Shown here: piece after piece, positions 9,583 to 19,233 of the stretch | Layout of the letters: every line of letters begins with the position of its first letter | Position numbering within the stretch: the stretch's first letter is position 1 | Assembly: GCA_001780165.1 (NCBI GenBank) | Contig: MFFQ01000018.1 | Coordinates: forward strand, 1-59,384 | Length of the DNA stretch: 59,384 nucleotides | Direction: 5' to 3' | DNA from: Candidatus Eisenbacteria bacterium RBG_16_71_46 | Lineage (GTDB): Bacteria > Eisenbacteria > RBG-16-71-46 | Made by a program: the position numbers and the translations under genes | The notes under the pieces: model-generated | Databases searched by the model: none | Told to the model about the DNA's origin: nothing | What the model saw: only the letters and a program-made list of their open reading frames with translations

Positions 9583-10396
9583 CGCTGGGTCAGCCGGCCC
9601 TCGCGCTTCGAGAGCCCCTCGAGGTAGGTGAGCGCCATGCGCGCGAGCACGAAGAACACCACGATGAACGCGCCGAGGATCAGCGCCTCGGTGCGGACCG
9701 GGAGCAGGCCGCGCGCCGCCGCGCCCAACAGTACCTGGCGCACCGCGTCGAGCCCGAGCCCGAGCGGAATGATGCCCGCCGCGGTGGCGCCCAGCGCCCC
9801 CAGCGCGCGGATCGGGAAATAGAGGCCCGAGAGGAAGTAGACCGGCTCCTGCAGCGAGTTGCACAAGTGCCACGCCTCGCGGCCGAACAGCAGGAACAGC
9901 GACGAGAGCAGCATGCCGAGCATGTAGAGCGCGGCCATCGTCAGCAGGAACACCAGCACCAGCAGGGCCGGGTCGAATGCCTGCACGCGTACGCCGAGCA
10001 GGCCGAAGCCCACCGCGATCGCCACCAGGGTGCGCGAGCTGGTCATGATGAGGCCACCGAGGGCCATGCCGGTGAGGATCGCCATCCGCGAGCAGGGGGC
10101 GGCGAAGTAGAGCTGGAGCTGGCCCTGCTGCTTCTCCCAGTAGAGCTGGGCCCCCATCCCCCACAGCACGTTGATCCAGTAGGTGGACATGATCCCGCCC
10201 AGTACGGCGAGGGTCTCGTAGCTGCGCGGCGCCCCGAGGGCGCGATAGAGCAGCACGTAGGCGCACATGCCGACCGCCGGGAACACGGCGTCGCTCACGA
10301 TCCAGGCCGGCTCGCGCACCGAACCGACGATGCGCACGAACGCCCGCGCGCGGATGGCCCGGAGGTCGAGCACGAGCGAGGCGGGCAGGCCGCGGC

Positions 10397-10400
<4 letters not shown>
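9573..10400 (-). CDS. ABC-2 type transporter permease (first subunit)
   Basis: This 275-residue protein has about six transmembrane helices of the ABC-2 permease family, including the WEKQQGQLQLYFAAP cytoplasmic loop and the EPVYFLSGLYFPI segment usual in such permeases. Its ATG overlaps the ATPase stop (ATGA, 10397-10400), and its 3' end overlaps the next permease. It is sequence-distinct from the second permease, so the exporter is probably a heterodimer in the inner membrane. No substrate can be assigned. Confidence 0.9.
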
Positions 10401-11410
<1,010 letters not shown>

Positions 11411-11507
11411 GGGGCGCCGAAGCTAGGCAACCCCTCCGCACGTGTCAATCGCCGTCCTGCGGCAGCGGGCGCGGGCCCGGCGCGGGCCCCACGCCCGCCG
11501 GCGGGCC

Positions 11508-11627
11508 GCTCGATCGGGCTCCGTGCCCGGCGGGCCTCCGCGGGCGAGGACCGGAGCGCGGGCTGCTCGGTCGGGCTCCGTGCCCGGCGGGCCGGAGCGG
11601 GCGGCGACCTGCGCGCGGGCCGCTCGG
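11508..11627. repeat. 57-bp tandem repeat, about 2.1 copies
   Basis: Copies start at 11508, 11565 and (truncated) 11622, an exact 57-base period. The first 29 bases of copies 1 and 2 differ at one position; the rest of the unit is more diverged. The third copy keeps only its first few bases. The repeat lies in the gap 11411-11776 between the ABC ATPase start and the stop of the BamA-like gene. A minus-strand frame reads 19-residue Arg/Ser/Pro/Glu-rich units across it, but nothing suggests it is translated. Confidence 0.7.
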
Positions 11628-11776
11628 CTGCGCCAGTCCCTGGCTCCGCCTCGCTTATCCTCGACGCGCCCGCCATCCGTGGCTCCTGCGCGTCTGCGGA
11701 GCCCGCGCTCCGGTCGCCGCCCGCTCCGGCCCGCTGGCGAACGTGGGGCCCGCGACCCCGGGCGGGCCGCGCGGGA

Positions 11777-14700
11777 TCAGAACCCGGGCTGGAGGGCGAA
11801 CTGCCAGTACCAGCCTCTTCCGGGGCGGTCGTTGGGGTGCACGAAGTCTAGCTCGCCCACGGCGAAGCCGAAGAGATTGACGCGCAGCGCCACGCCGTGG
11901 CTGGTGACCACCCGGCGTGGGCCGCCGAGGAAGGTGGGTTTGTCTTGGTCGAGCCAGGCGGAGCCAACGTCGAAGAAGGGCGCCAGCTCGACCGGGATGA
12001 ACCCGCCGGACGGGATCACGCCGAGCGCGCCGAGCAGCGGCACGCGCGCCTCGAGGTTGACCACCGCGAGCTTCGAGCCCAGCAGGCGGTCGTACAATGA
12101 GCCCTGCGAGCCGACGCCCCCCGACGCGGCGCGCTCGCTGCTGGAGAACGACGCGTCGTTGTAGCCGCGGATGAGCGATGCGTAGCCGAGGAACAGGTCC
12201 TGCAGCTCGTTGCTCTCGTCCCCGGGGCCGTATCGGCCGTAGTGCAGCACGCGCCCCGCGAGGGTAATGGGCCGGAGCGGCATGCCGTAGCGCCGGTAGT
12301 CTACCAAGATCTCCTCGAAATTGATGGTGCCGAAGATCGAGGTCACGCCCAGCCGGTAGCTCTGGCCCAGTATCGGGCTGGTGCCGCCGAAGACCGCGCT
12401 GTCGTAGACCAGCGCCGAGCCGACGCTGCCCAGGTTGAGCGTGTTGAGTGAGTCCAGCGTCACCTTTGTGGTCTGGTCCGAGAGCAGCTCGCCGGTGGTG
12501 CGCCGGACGAGCTGGGTCTGGACCTCGCTCTTGAAGGAGATGTTGCGCAGACCGGTGGAGAACTCGACGCGCCGGAAGCGGTCGAAGGGATAGGTAAAGT
12601 CGGCCTCGGCGCTGCGCTCGATCTGCCAGAACCGGTAAGAGCGGTAGCGGTCGACAAGTTCGCCGTTCAGCAGGCTGTCGTCCAGCGTGAACCCGGTCGA
12701 GATGTAGGGGATCTGGCTGGCGCTCCCGCCCCAGCTCCAGCGCGACTTGGCGTTCTCGTAGCCCACGCCGCCGGCGAGGTTGTAGAGCGGATTGCCGCCG
12801 GTGCTCGAGCTTTGGAGGAAGGTCACCAGGTTGTGGTTGCCGAGCATGTCGCTCCAGTAGAGCGCCGCCCCGCCGCCGACGGACAACCCCGAGGTTCCGG
12901 CGCCGATCCCCACCCCCGCCTGACCGACGTAGTCGAGGGACAGCCCCGCGCGGTAGGGACCGGACTGGACGCGAAGCGTGTCGGCGCGGATCGGGGCGGG
13001 ACGCTCGGCGGTCGGCCCCTCCGCCGGATGCGTGCGCTCGAGCGGCGGCAGCAGTGCCGCTTCGAGCGCCGCAATCGGGGGTGCGGCGACCGCCGGGCGC
13101 GCGTCGGGCGCAGCGATCGTGTACACGTTGAAGTTGCCGCCCTCGAAGGTCGTGAAGGCCATTCGCGAGCCGTCCCGCGATACGCTCAGCGTTGGGCCGA
13201 GCGGCGTCAGCCCGCTGACGCCGGTGAGCAGGTTGGTGATCCGCTCGGGGGCGCCACCCTCGAGCCGCAGGCGGTAGATGTTGGAGATCCCGTCGGGGTC
13301 GGAGACGAAGTAGAGGCTCGAGCCGTCGGCGGACCACTGCGGGTCGATGTGCTTGCCGCGATCGAAGCCGTGCAGGGTGTCGATCGCCGCCGTCTCCGGA
13401 TCGATCAGCGCCAGGGTGTAGCGCACCGTGGCTTGCTCGAGCGGTGGCGCGCTGGTGCGATCCGTGACGAAGGCGATCCGGTCGCCGCGCGGGGACCACG
13501 CGGGCTCGATCTCGGTCCACGAGTCGTCGGTGAGGCGGCGACTCTTCGCCGTTTCGAGGTCCAACAGCCACAGGTCGGTCACCCCGCATCGCAGCGCCGA
13601 GAAGGCGATCCGCTTGCCGTCGGGGGACCAGGTGGGCCCGAGGATCTCGCCCAGGTCCTTGAAGCGAACCTCCTTCTCGCGCCGCCCGCTCGCCACATCC
13701 ATCACCGTGAGCACCGCGTGCCCGCCGCTCACCGCGGCGAGCGCCAACCGCTTGCCGTCGGGACTCCAGGCGCCCGCCGAGTTGATGAACTCCAGGCTCT
13801 GGAAGTGCGGATCCACCGCGGTCTTGGTGATCGGGCGGCCGAATCGCCCGGTCTCCGCGTCCACCAGGTAGAGCTCGATCGAATATCGGTTCTTCGCGGA
13901 GAACAGGACCATCTGGCGGCCGTCGGGGCTGAGCGACGGCGAGAGGTTGAGGTGCCCGCGGTCCTTGCCCGAGACCACCAGCGCGTGCGCGTCGCGGGGT
14001 GCCGAGTCGGTCGCGGCGGCGATCGGGGCGGTCCAACTCCGGGTGTCCTGCTGCCAGCCCAGGATCAGGCTGTCGGGCGAGGTGCCGAGCACGCTGCGGA
14101 TCGCCACGCTCGCGTCGCCGCTGACGGCCGCGGCGCCGAGCAGCCGGGCGACCGTGCCCTCGCCCCAGCGCCCGGCGATGTAGGCCCACAGCGCCTGCCC
14201 GAAGCGATAGGGAAAGTAGCGGGGATTGTAGAGCTTGTTGTAGCCGGGCAGATCGCGCGCGTGCACGGCGTCGCGCATCCACATCGCGGTGTTGGGATCG
14301 GACGGGCCGATCGAGAGGTACTCGGCCATCCCCTCCATGAACCACAGCGGCAGGCGCAGCACGGCCGGGCTGCCGACGCCCGCCACCGGCGATCCCTGCC
14401 CGCCGATGTCGAACTGGAACGCGTGCACCAGCTCGTGCCCGACGACGTGGTCGGTCTCCGCCAGAGGGCCCGCGAGCGGGAGCACGATGCGCCGCTTGAG
14501 GAACTCGGTGACCCCGCCGGTGCCCTCGCCGAGATTCCCGGGAATGGCGTTGGTCTGCTCGAACTCGGGGTGGCTGGCGTAGAGGATGAGCGGCTGCCGG
14601 CGGCTCAGCTCGTGGTGCAGGGACTTCGACAGCCGCTCGTACCAGCGCTCCGCCATCACCGCGACCTCGCGCGCGCTCTTCTCCTCGACCGGGTAGTAGT

Positions 14701-14857
14701 AGATGTCGAAATGGCCGGTCTTGAGGATGCGAAAGTCGAACGAGCGGTAGCGGACCTTGTTCTGGCCGAAATACTGGGCCGCGGCGGGCGCCGCGGTGGC
14801 GGCCAGCGCCAGCGCGGCGGCGAGCGCGTGCAGCAGGCTGCGCATTCCACGAAACAT
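11777..14857 (-). CDS. Peptidase-MA-like / PD40 propeller / BamA-type outer-membrane protein
   Basis: This protein of about 1026 residues has three visible parts. After a signal peptide (hydrophobic run ending APAAAQ) comes a Peptidase-MA-like domain with the gluzincin motif HELVHAF in TDHVVGHELVHAFQFD. Next come PD40/TolB-like propeller blades with repeated SPDGKR/SPRGDR units (LSPDGRQM, WSPDGKRLA, WSPDGKRIAF, WSPRGDRIAF). The C-terminal third looks like a BamA/Omp85 surface-antigen barrel (GLRNISFKSE, VNLEARVPLLG) and ends ..FALQPGF with a terminal Phe, as outer-membrane barrels often do. The start at 14857 (MFRGMRS) is chosen for the signal peptide; an ATG at 14896 is an alternative. Function is unknown; surface protease or secretion platform are possibilities. 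Confidence 0.85.
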   Translation of the reverse strand: MFRGMRSLLHALAAALALAATAAPAAAQYFGQNKVRYRSFDFRILKTGHFDIYYYPVEEKSAREVAVMAERWYERLSKSLHHELSRRQPLILYASHPEFEQTNAIPGNLGEGTGGVTEFLKRRIVLPLAGPLAETDHVVGHELVHAFQFDIGGQGSPVAGVGSPAVLRLPLWFMEGMAEYLSIGPSDPNTAMWMRDAVHARDLPGYNKLYNPRYFPYRFGQALWAYIAGRWGEGTVARLLGAAAVSGDASVAIRSVLGTSPDSLILGWQQDTRSWTAPIAAATDSAPRDAHALVVSGKDRGHLNLSPSLSPDGRQMVLFSAKNRYSIELYLVDAETGRFGRPITKTAVDPHFQSLEFINSAGAWSPDGKRLALAAVSGGHAVLTVMDVASGRREKEVRFKDLGEILGPTWSPDGKRIAFSALRCGVTDLWLLDLETAKSRRLTDDSWTEIEPAWSPRGDRIAFVTDRTSAPPLEQATVRYTLALIDPETAAIDTLHGFDRGKHIDPQWSADGSSLYFVSDPDGISNIYRLRLEGGAPERITNLLTGVSGLTPLGPTLSVSRDGSRMAFTTFEGGNFNVYTIAAPDARPAVAAPPIAALEAALLPPLERTHPAEGPTAERPAPIRADTLRVQSGPYRAGLSLDYVGQAGVGIGAGTSGLSVGGGAALYWSDMLGNHNLVTFLQSSSTGGNPLYNLAGGVGYENAKSRWSWGGSASQIPYISTGFTLDDSLLNGELVDRYRSYRFWQIERSAEADFTYPFDRFRRVEFSTGLRNISFKSEVQTQLVRRTTGELLSDQTTKVTLDSLNTLNLGSVGSALVYDSAVFGGTSPILGQSYRLGVTSIFGTINFEEILVDYRRYGMPLRPITLAGRVLHYGRYGPGDESNELQDLFLGYASLIRGYNDASFSSSERAASGGVGSQGSLYDRLLGSKLAVVNLEARVPLLGALGVIPSGGFIPVELAPFFDVGSAWLDQDKPTFLGGPRRVVTSHGVALRVNLFGFAVGELDFVHPNDRPGRGWYWQFALQPGF

Positions 14858-15044
14858 CGGTGTTGGACTCCCGCGGCCGCGTGGGTCGATGGTCATCGCC
14901 TCCCGTTCCGCCTGGAGCCTTCGGCCCCGGAGCGGAGCATGGGGTTGCAGCCCGCGGACGCGAAGACGCTGGCAGGTCGCACGCCGGACCTCCCGCGGCG
15001 TCGGGGGTGCACCGGATGGAGAACGAGCACACCGACCGTGCGAC

Positions 15045-15072
15045 ACTCTACCGTACGCGCCTCGACGCGCAA
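15045..15072 (-). promoter_or_regulatory. Weak candidate promoter for the BamA-type gene
   Basis: On the minus strand TTGCGC (15072-15067) and TAGAGT (15050-15045) are 16 bases apart, a partial match to sigma70 -35 and -10 boxes. It would give a leader of about 180 bases. The gap 14858-15145 shows nothing else I can name. Confidence 0.3.
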
Positions 15073-15145
15073 GCGGGTCCGCACCCCGGTCCGTCAGGGG
15101 TTCGTCAGGTCGTCGCCCCTCGCGGTCGCCCTCGGGCAAATCCTG

Positions 15146-16060
15146 TTATCCAGCGCGCCGGCGCGCGGTGAGCACGATGCGGTCGCCGAGGACGCCAAAG
15201 GCCCGCGTGAGCGAGACGTTGACCGCGTCGAGCACCAGCATCGCCGCGCGCTGGAGGACGGACTTCTCGCCGTGCGGCCGCCCCGGCGGGATCTTGCTCT
15301 GTCGCATGCGCACGTCCTCGAATCCGGCGCCGCGCACCAGGCGTCCGAGCGGGCCCGGAGTGAACTCCCACAGGTGGTAGGGCGGCTCGCGCAGCACGAT
15401 GTCGCGGCCGAGCGCGCCGTAGAGCGCGAGCCCGGCGCGGCGCGCGAGCGAGTGTGTGGTGATCGGGCCCCGCAGGTAGAGCTGCCCGCCCGGAGCGAGC
15501 ACGCGCGCCACCTCGAGCAGCGTCGCGCGGCAGTCGGGCACGTGCTCGAGCACGTCGCCCATGTAGACGAGATCGAACGCGCCCGGCGGGAGTGCGGCAG
15601 CCGCCAGGTCGCCGTGGAACACCTCGAGCCCGAGGCCGCGCGCGTGCGCGACCGCCGCCGCCGACAGCTCGACGCCCCGGACCTGCCAGCCGCGCTCGGC
15701 CGCGTGCTTGAGCAGCCAGCCGCCGGCGCAGCCCACCTCGAGCAGGCGGCCCGGCGGGCGCAACGCGGCGAAGGCGTCGAGCAGTCCCGCGTTCTCGGCG
15801 CGGAACGCCTCTTCCGAGAAGTAGTCGCTGGCGCTGCGCCCGCAGCGGAAATCGCGCTCGAAGTAGTCCGCGGCGTAGAGCCCGGCGAGTCCCTCGCCCG
15901 CGGGCTGCACCCGCAGGAAGCGCAGTCCGCATCCGCGGCAGCGCACCGCGGGGAACGTGCCGCGATGCTCGTAGCGCAGCGGCAGCCGCGCGAGCGAGCC
16001 CGAGCCGCAGGCCGGGCAGCGATCGAGGGTGCGGGTGGGAAGGGGGTCGCCGGCGCTCAT
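15146..16060 (-). CDS. Class I SAM-dependent methyltransferase with N-terminal zinc-ribbon
   Basis: This 304-residue protein begins with a four-cysteine ribbon (CPACGSG and RCRGCGLRF, about residues 15-45), as in sugar or small-molecule methyltransferases of the Methyltransf_23 type. The Rossmann core follows with the SAM motif LLEVGCAGGWLL near residue 110 and MGDVLEHVPD further on. It probably methylates a sugar, quinone or lipid intermediate; the substrate is unknown. Its ATG overlaps the stop of mnmA (4 bases), so it is translationally coupled to the tRNA thiolation genes, but that need not mean shared function. Confidence 0.87.
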   Translation of the reverse strand: MSAGDPLPTRTLDRCPACGSGSLARLPLRYEHRGTFPAVRCRGCGLRFLRVQPAGEGLAGLYAADYFERDFRCGRSASDYFSEEAFRAENAGLLDAFAALRPPGRLLEVGCAGGWLLKHAAERGWQVRGVELSAAAVAHARGLGLEVFHGDLAAAALPPGAFDLVYMGDVLEHVPDCRATLLEVARVLAPGGQLYLRGPITTHSLARRAGLALYGALGRDIVLREPPYHLWEFTPGPLGRLVRGAGFEDVRMRQSKIPPGRPHGEKSVLQRAAMLVLDAVNVSLTRAFGVLGDRIVLTARRRAG

Positions 16061-17283
16061 CGCGCCGCGGCGGCGCCCGGTCCGGCGCCCGGCATTGCGG
16101 CCGGCGCCGCGCGCTCCACCTCGGCGGCTCGCGCTTCGCCCAGCGCGCGCGCGATCTCCGCGCCGCCCAGCACGCGATCGCCGTCGTAGAAGACGCAGAG
16201 CTGGCCCGGCGTCACCGCCGCCTGCGGCGTCTCGAAGCGCACATGGACCGCGCCGTCCTCGCGCGGATGGAGCCGCGCGGCCACGCCGCGATGGTGCGAG
16301 CGCAGCTTGACCGTCGCCGGCGTTCCGGGCGCGGGCAGCCGGGCGCAGAGCCAGTTCGCCGGGGCGGTCACGAGCCCCGGGGACTCGAGTGCGGCGCGCG
16401 GCCCCACCGTCACCGCGTTCGCCTCGGCGTCGATCGCCAGCACGTAGAGCGGCTCGCAGGCCGCGAGCCCCAGGCCGCGCCGCTGCCCCACGGTGTAGTG
16501 GATGATCCCACGATGGGTGCCGAGGCGCCGGCCCTCGGCGTCCAGGAACGGGCCGGTCGCCACGCCGCGCGTCTCGCCGAGGCTTCGCACCATGAATCCG
16601 GCGTAGTCGCCATCGGGCACGAAGCACAGGTCCTGGCTCTCGGGCTTGTCCCACAGCGAGAGCCCGAGCCGGCGGCCGTGCTCGCGCACCTCGGTCTTGG
16701 GCAGGCCCCCCAGCGGAAATCTCACGCGCGGCAGCACGTCGTAGGGGATCAGCGCCAGCGCGTACGACTGGTCCTTGTCGGAGTCGGCCGCCCGCAGGAG
16801 CGCCCACTCGCCGCCCTCGATGCGCTCGATCCGCGCGTAGTGGCCGGTGGCGAGGGTGTCCGCGCCCACCAGCTCCATGCGGCGCACCAGGTCGCCGAAC
16901 TTGAGGTGCTGGTTGCACAGCGCGCACGGGTACGGGGTGCGGCCGCCGGCGTAGGCGTCGAGGAACGGCTGGAGCACGCGCTCGCGGAACACCTGCTCGG
17001 CCTCGACCACGAAGTGCGGGAAGCCCATGCGCCGCGCCACCGCGCGCGCGTCGTCGATCGCGTCGAGCGTGCAGCAGGCGCGCGGGCTCGCGGGTGCGGT
17101 GCCGTAGCACCAGAGCTTGAGCGTCACCCCGGTGACCGCGTGCCCGGCCTCGGCGGCGAGCGCGGCCGCCACCCCGGAGTCCACGCCGCCGCTCATCGCC
17201 GCCAGCACGCGGCGCGGAGTCGTCGCCGCGCTCGGGGCGATCGCGCCGCCCGGGGCGGGGCGCTGCTGCCCGCGCCCGGTCAT
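16057..17283 (-). CDS. mnmA: tRNA-specific 2-thiouridylase MnmA
   Basis: MnmA activates U34 of Lys, Glu and Gln tRNAs with ATP and inserts sulfur to make 2-thiouridine. In this 408-residue protein the PP-loop SGGVDS is at 31-36, catalytic cysteines are Cys123 (PCALCN) and Cys220 (SQDLCFV), and the MnmA signature GTHRGIIHYTVGQRRGLG follows in the central domain. An Ala/Arg/Glu-rich C-terminal tail of about 40 residues is longer than usual. The start at 17283 overlaps the stop of the cysteine desulfurase gene (ATGA), which fits: the desulfurase is the expected sulfur donor. Earlier in-frame starts would add low-complexity sequence. Confidence 0.96.
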   Translation of the reverse strand: MTGRGQQRPAPGGAIAPSAATTPRRVLAAMSGGVDSGVAAALAAEAGHAVTGVTLKLWCYGTAPASPRACCTLDAIDDARAVARRMGFPHFVVEAEQVFRERVLQPFLDAYAGGRTPYPCALCNQHLKFGDLVRRMELVGADTLATGHYARIERIEGGEWALLRAADSDKDQSYALALIPYDVLPRVRFPLGGLPKTEVREHGRRLGLSLWDKPESQDLCFVPDGDYAGFMVRSLGETRGVATGPFLDAEGRRLGTHRGIIHYTVGQRRGLGLAACEPLYVLAIDAEANAVTVGPRAALESPGLVTAPANWLCARLPAPGTPATVKLRSHHRGVAARLHPREDGAVHVRFETPQAAVTPGQLCVFYDGDRVLGGAEIARALGEARAAEVERAAPAAMPGAGPGAAAAR

Positions 17284-18443
17284 CGCGGCGGACCCGCGGC
17301 CAGCTCGGGCGCCAGCGCGCGCGCGGCGCGCGCGCTCTCGACCAGTGCCCCGAGGGCCGCGTCCACCTCGTCCGCGGTGCTGCCACGGCCCAGCGAGAGT
17401 CGGAGCGCGCAAACCGCCAGCGCGCCCGGCACGCCCATCGCCGCGAGCACCGGCGAGGGCTCGACCGCGCCGCTGGCGCAGGCGGCGCCCGCCGAGACCT
17501 CGACCCCGCGGGCATCGAGCGCCATCAGCATGTGGTCGCTGCGCGCACCGGGGATCGAGACGTTCACCGTGTTGGGCAGCCGCGGCGCCGCGGCGCCGTG
17601 GACCACGGCGTCGGGAAACGCCGCCCGCAGGCCGGACTCGAGCCGCTCGCGCAACGCGAGCAGGCGCGCCTGCTCGGCGTCGAGCTCGCGCGCGGCCCCG
17701 GCGCAGGCGGCGCCGAGCCCGACGATTCCGGGCAGGTTTTCGGTGCCACCGCGGCGTCCGCCCTCGTGGGCGCTGCCGCGGAACAGCGCTTCGCACGGCG
17801 CGCCGCCGCGCACCACCAGCGCGCCGACACCCTTGGGCCCGCCGAGCTTGTGACCCGAGATCACCAGGTAATCCACCCCGAGGCGCTCGCAGTCCACCGG
17901 CACCTTGCCCGCGGCCTGCACCGCGTCGCAGTGGAGCCGCAGCCCGCGGGCATGCGCGCGCTCGGCGATTCCCGCCACCGGCTGGAGCACGCCGGTTTCG
18001 TTGTTGGCCAGCATCACCGCGACGACCGTGGTGTCGGCCGGCAGGACGTCGAGACTTGCGGGGTTCACCCAGCCCTCGGGACCCACCGGCAGATGCTCGA
18101 TGGCGAAGCCGCCGCGCGCCAGCACCTCGGCGGCGCCGTGGACCGCGTGGTGCTCGATCGCCGAGACGCCCAAGCGCCGGCCGCGGCCCTCGAGCGCCCA
18201 GGCCGCGCCGATCAGACCGGCGTGGTCGCCCTCGGTGCCGCCGCTGACGAAGACCACCTCGTGGGGACGGCAGTGGACCAGGCCCGCCACCTGCTCGCGC
18301 GCGCGCTCGAGCGCGGCGCGCGCACGCTGGCCGGCGCGATGGAGGCTCGAGGGATTGGCGTGAAGCTCGGCGAGGGCGCGCGTCATCGCCTCGACGGCCT
18401 CGGGCCGCACCGGGGTGGACGCATTATGGTCGAAGTAGATCAT
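17280..18443 (-). CDS. Cysteine desulfurase (NifS/IscS type)
   Basis: This 387-residue PLP enzyme takes sulfur from cysteine and passes it as persulfide, here most likely to MnmA encoded next to it. The N-terminus YFDHNASTPV is typical. The PLP lysine is Lys199 in SGHKLGGPKG, the PLP-stacking His is in AIEHHAV (about 98-100), and the catalytic cysteine is Cys322 in SAGAACASG. The RRGGTEN segment (230-236) is the usual substrate-binding motif. The loop before it (GSAHEGG) differs from the common GGGQE form. Selenocysteine lyase is a related alternative. It lies 39 bases downstream of a TPR gene and overlaps mnmA by 4. Confidence 0.94.
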   Translation of the reverse strand: MIYFDHNASTPVRPEAVEAMTRALAELHANPSSLHRAGQRARAALERAREQVAGLVHCRPHEVVFVSGGTEGDHAGLIGAAWALEGRGRRLGVSAIEHHAVHGAAEVLARGGFAIEHLPVGPEGWVNPASLDVLPADTTVVAVMLANNETGVLQPVAGIAERAHARGLRLHCDAVQAAGKVPVDCERLGVDYLVISGHKLGGPKGVGALVVRGGAPCEALFRGSAHEGGRRGGTENLPGIVGLGAACAGAARELDAEQARLLALRERLESGLRAAFPDAVVHGAAAPRLPNTVNVSIPGARSDHMLMALDARGVEVSAGAACASGAVEPSPVLAAMGVPGALAVCALRLSLGRGSTADEVDAALGALVESARAARALAPELAAGPPR

Positions 18444-18482
18444 GGCCGACTCCCCGCCGCGAGCGCCCCGCGGGCCGGTCCG

Positions 18483-19094
18483 TCAGGGCTGAACGAACTT
18501 CTGCAGCACCTCGATGCTCTCCTTGGCGCTGACGGCCTCGGGCGAGGTCGGAGCGATCCGGAGCACCTGCTGCCACATGCGGATCGCGTCGCGGTAGATG
18601 CCGGCGTCGGCGAAGGCCACGCCCAGCGTGAAGTAGGCGCAGTAGGAGCGCGGCTTCTCCTGGATCACCTCGCGCAGCATGCCCATCGCCTCCGAGTACT
18701 TGCCCTGGGCGTAGAGCGAACTCGCCAGCCGGCACTTGGCCACCGAATCCCGCGGCGCCACCTTCAGCGCGTTGCGGTACTGCTCCTGCGCCTGCGCCGG
18801 CTGGCCCAGGGCGTCGAAGGCCACGCCCAGGTTCACCGTCGCGCGCTGGTCGTCGGGCCGCAGCTTCGTCGCCTTGCCGAACACCTTGATGGCCTCGGAC
18901 GGGCGGTCACGGTCGAGGTACATGACGCCGAGGTGGTAGAGATTGTCGAAGTTGCTCGAGTCGCGCGCCACGGCACGTTCGAGCAGCGAAAGGCTGTCCA
19001 CCGGGGCCGACTTCGCGTTGTCGGCGGCACGAACCGCTCCGGGCAGGACCGCGGCCACGAACAGGGTGATACACAGCGCCAGGGTGCGCTTCAC
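18483..19094 (-). CDS. Exported tetratricopeptide repeat protein
   Basis: This 203-residue protein has a signal peptide (MKRTLALCITLFVAAVLPGAVRAA) and four to five TPR units (for example NLYHLGVMYLDRDRPSEAI and ATVNLGVAFDALGQPAQAQ), so it is a periplasmic or outer-membrane scaffold of unknown partner. The start codon is GTG at 19094, preceded by GAGGAGG at 9 bases. It is the first gene of a likely unit with the cysteine desulfurase and mnmA, though nothing suggests it takes part in thiolation. Confidence 0.85.
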   Translation of the reverse strand: MKRTLALCITLFVAAVLPGAVRAADNAKSAPVDSLSLLERAVARDSSNFDNLYHLGVMYLDRDRPSEAIKVFGKATKLRPDDQRATVNLGVAFDALGQPAQAQEQYRNALKVAPRDSVAKCRLASSLYAQGKYSEAMGMLREVIQEKPRSYCAYFTLGVAFADAGIYRDAIRMWQQVLRIAPTSPEAVSAKESIEVLQKFVQP

Positions 19095-19137
19095 GGGATC
19101 GGACCTCCTCGAGAGACTTGGACGACGCAGGCGAAGG

Positions 19138-19146
19138 AGCATAGCA
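19138..19146 (-). promoter_or_regulatory. Candidate extended -10 promoter for the TPR-desulfurase-mnmA unit
   Basis: The minus strand reads TGC followed by TATGCT (19143-19138), an extended -10 form, about 44 bases before the GTG at 19094. No good -35 box is visible at the right distance. Confidence 0.33.
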
Positions 19147-19233
19147 CGAGCGCGCTGGGGGCCGGAAGCCGCGCGCCGCAGTACCGGGAGCGACCCTCCC
19201 GGAGCCTGCGCCGCCGGCGTCGGCGGGCGCCGC

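Noticed and set aside
11508-11627. CRISPR array
   Set aside because: The period is a contiguous 57 bases with diverging halves and only two full copies, without equal unique spacers, leader or cas genes.
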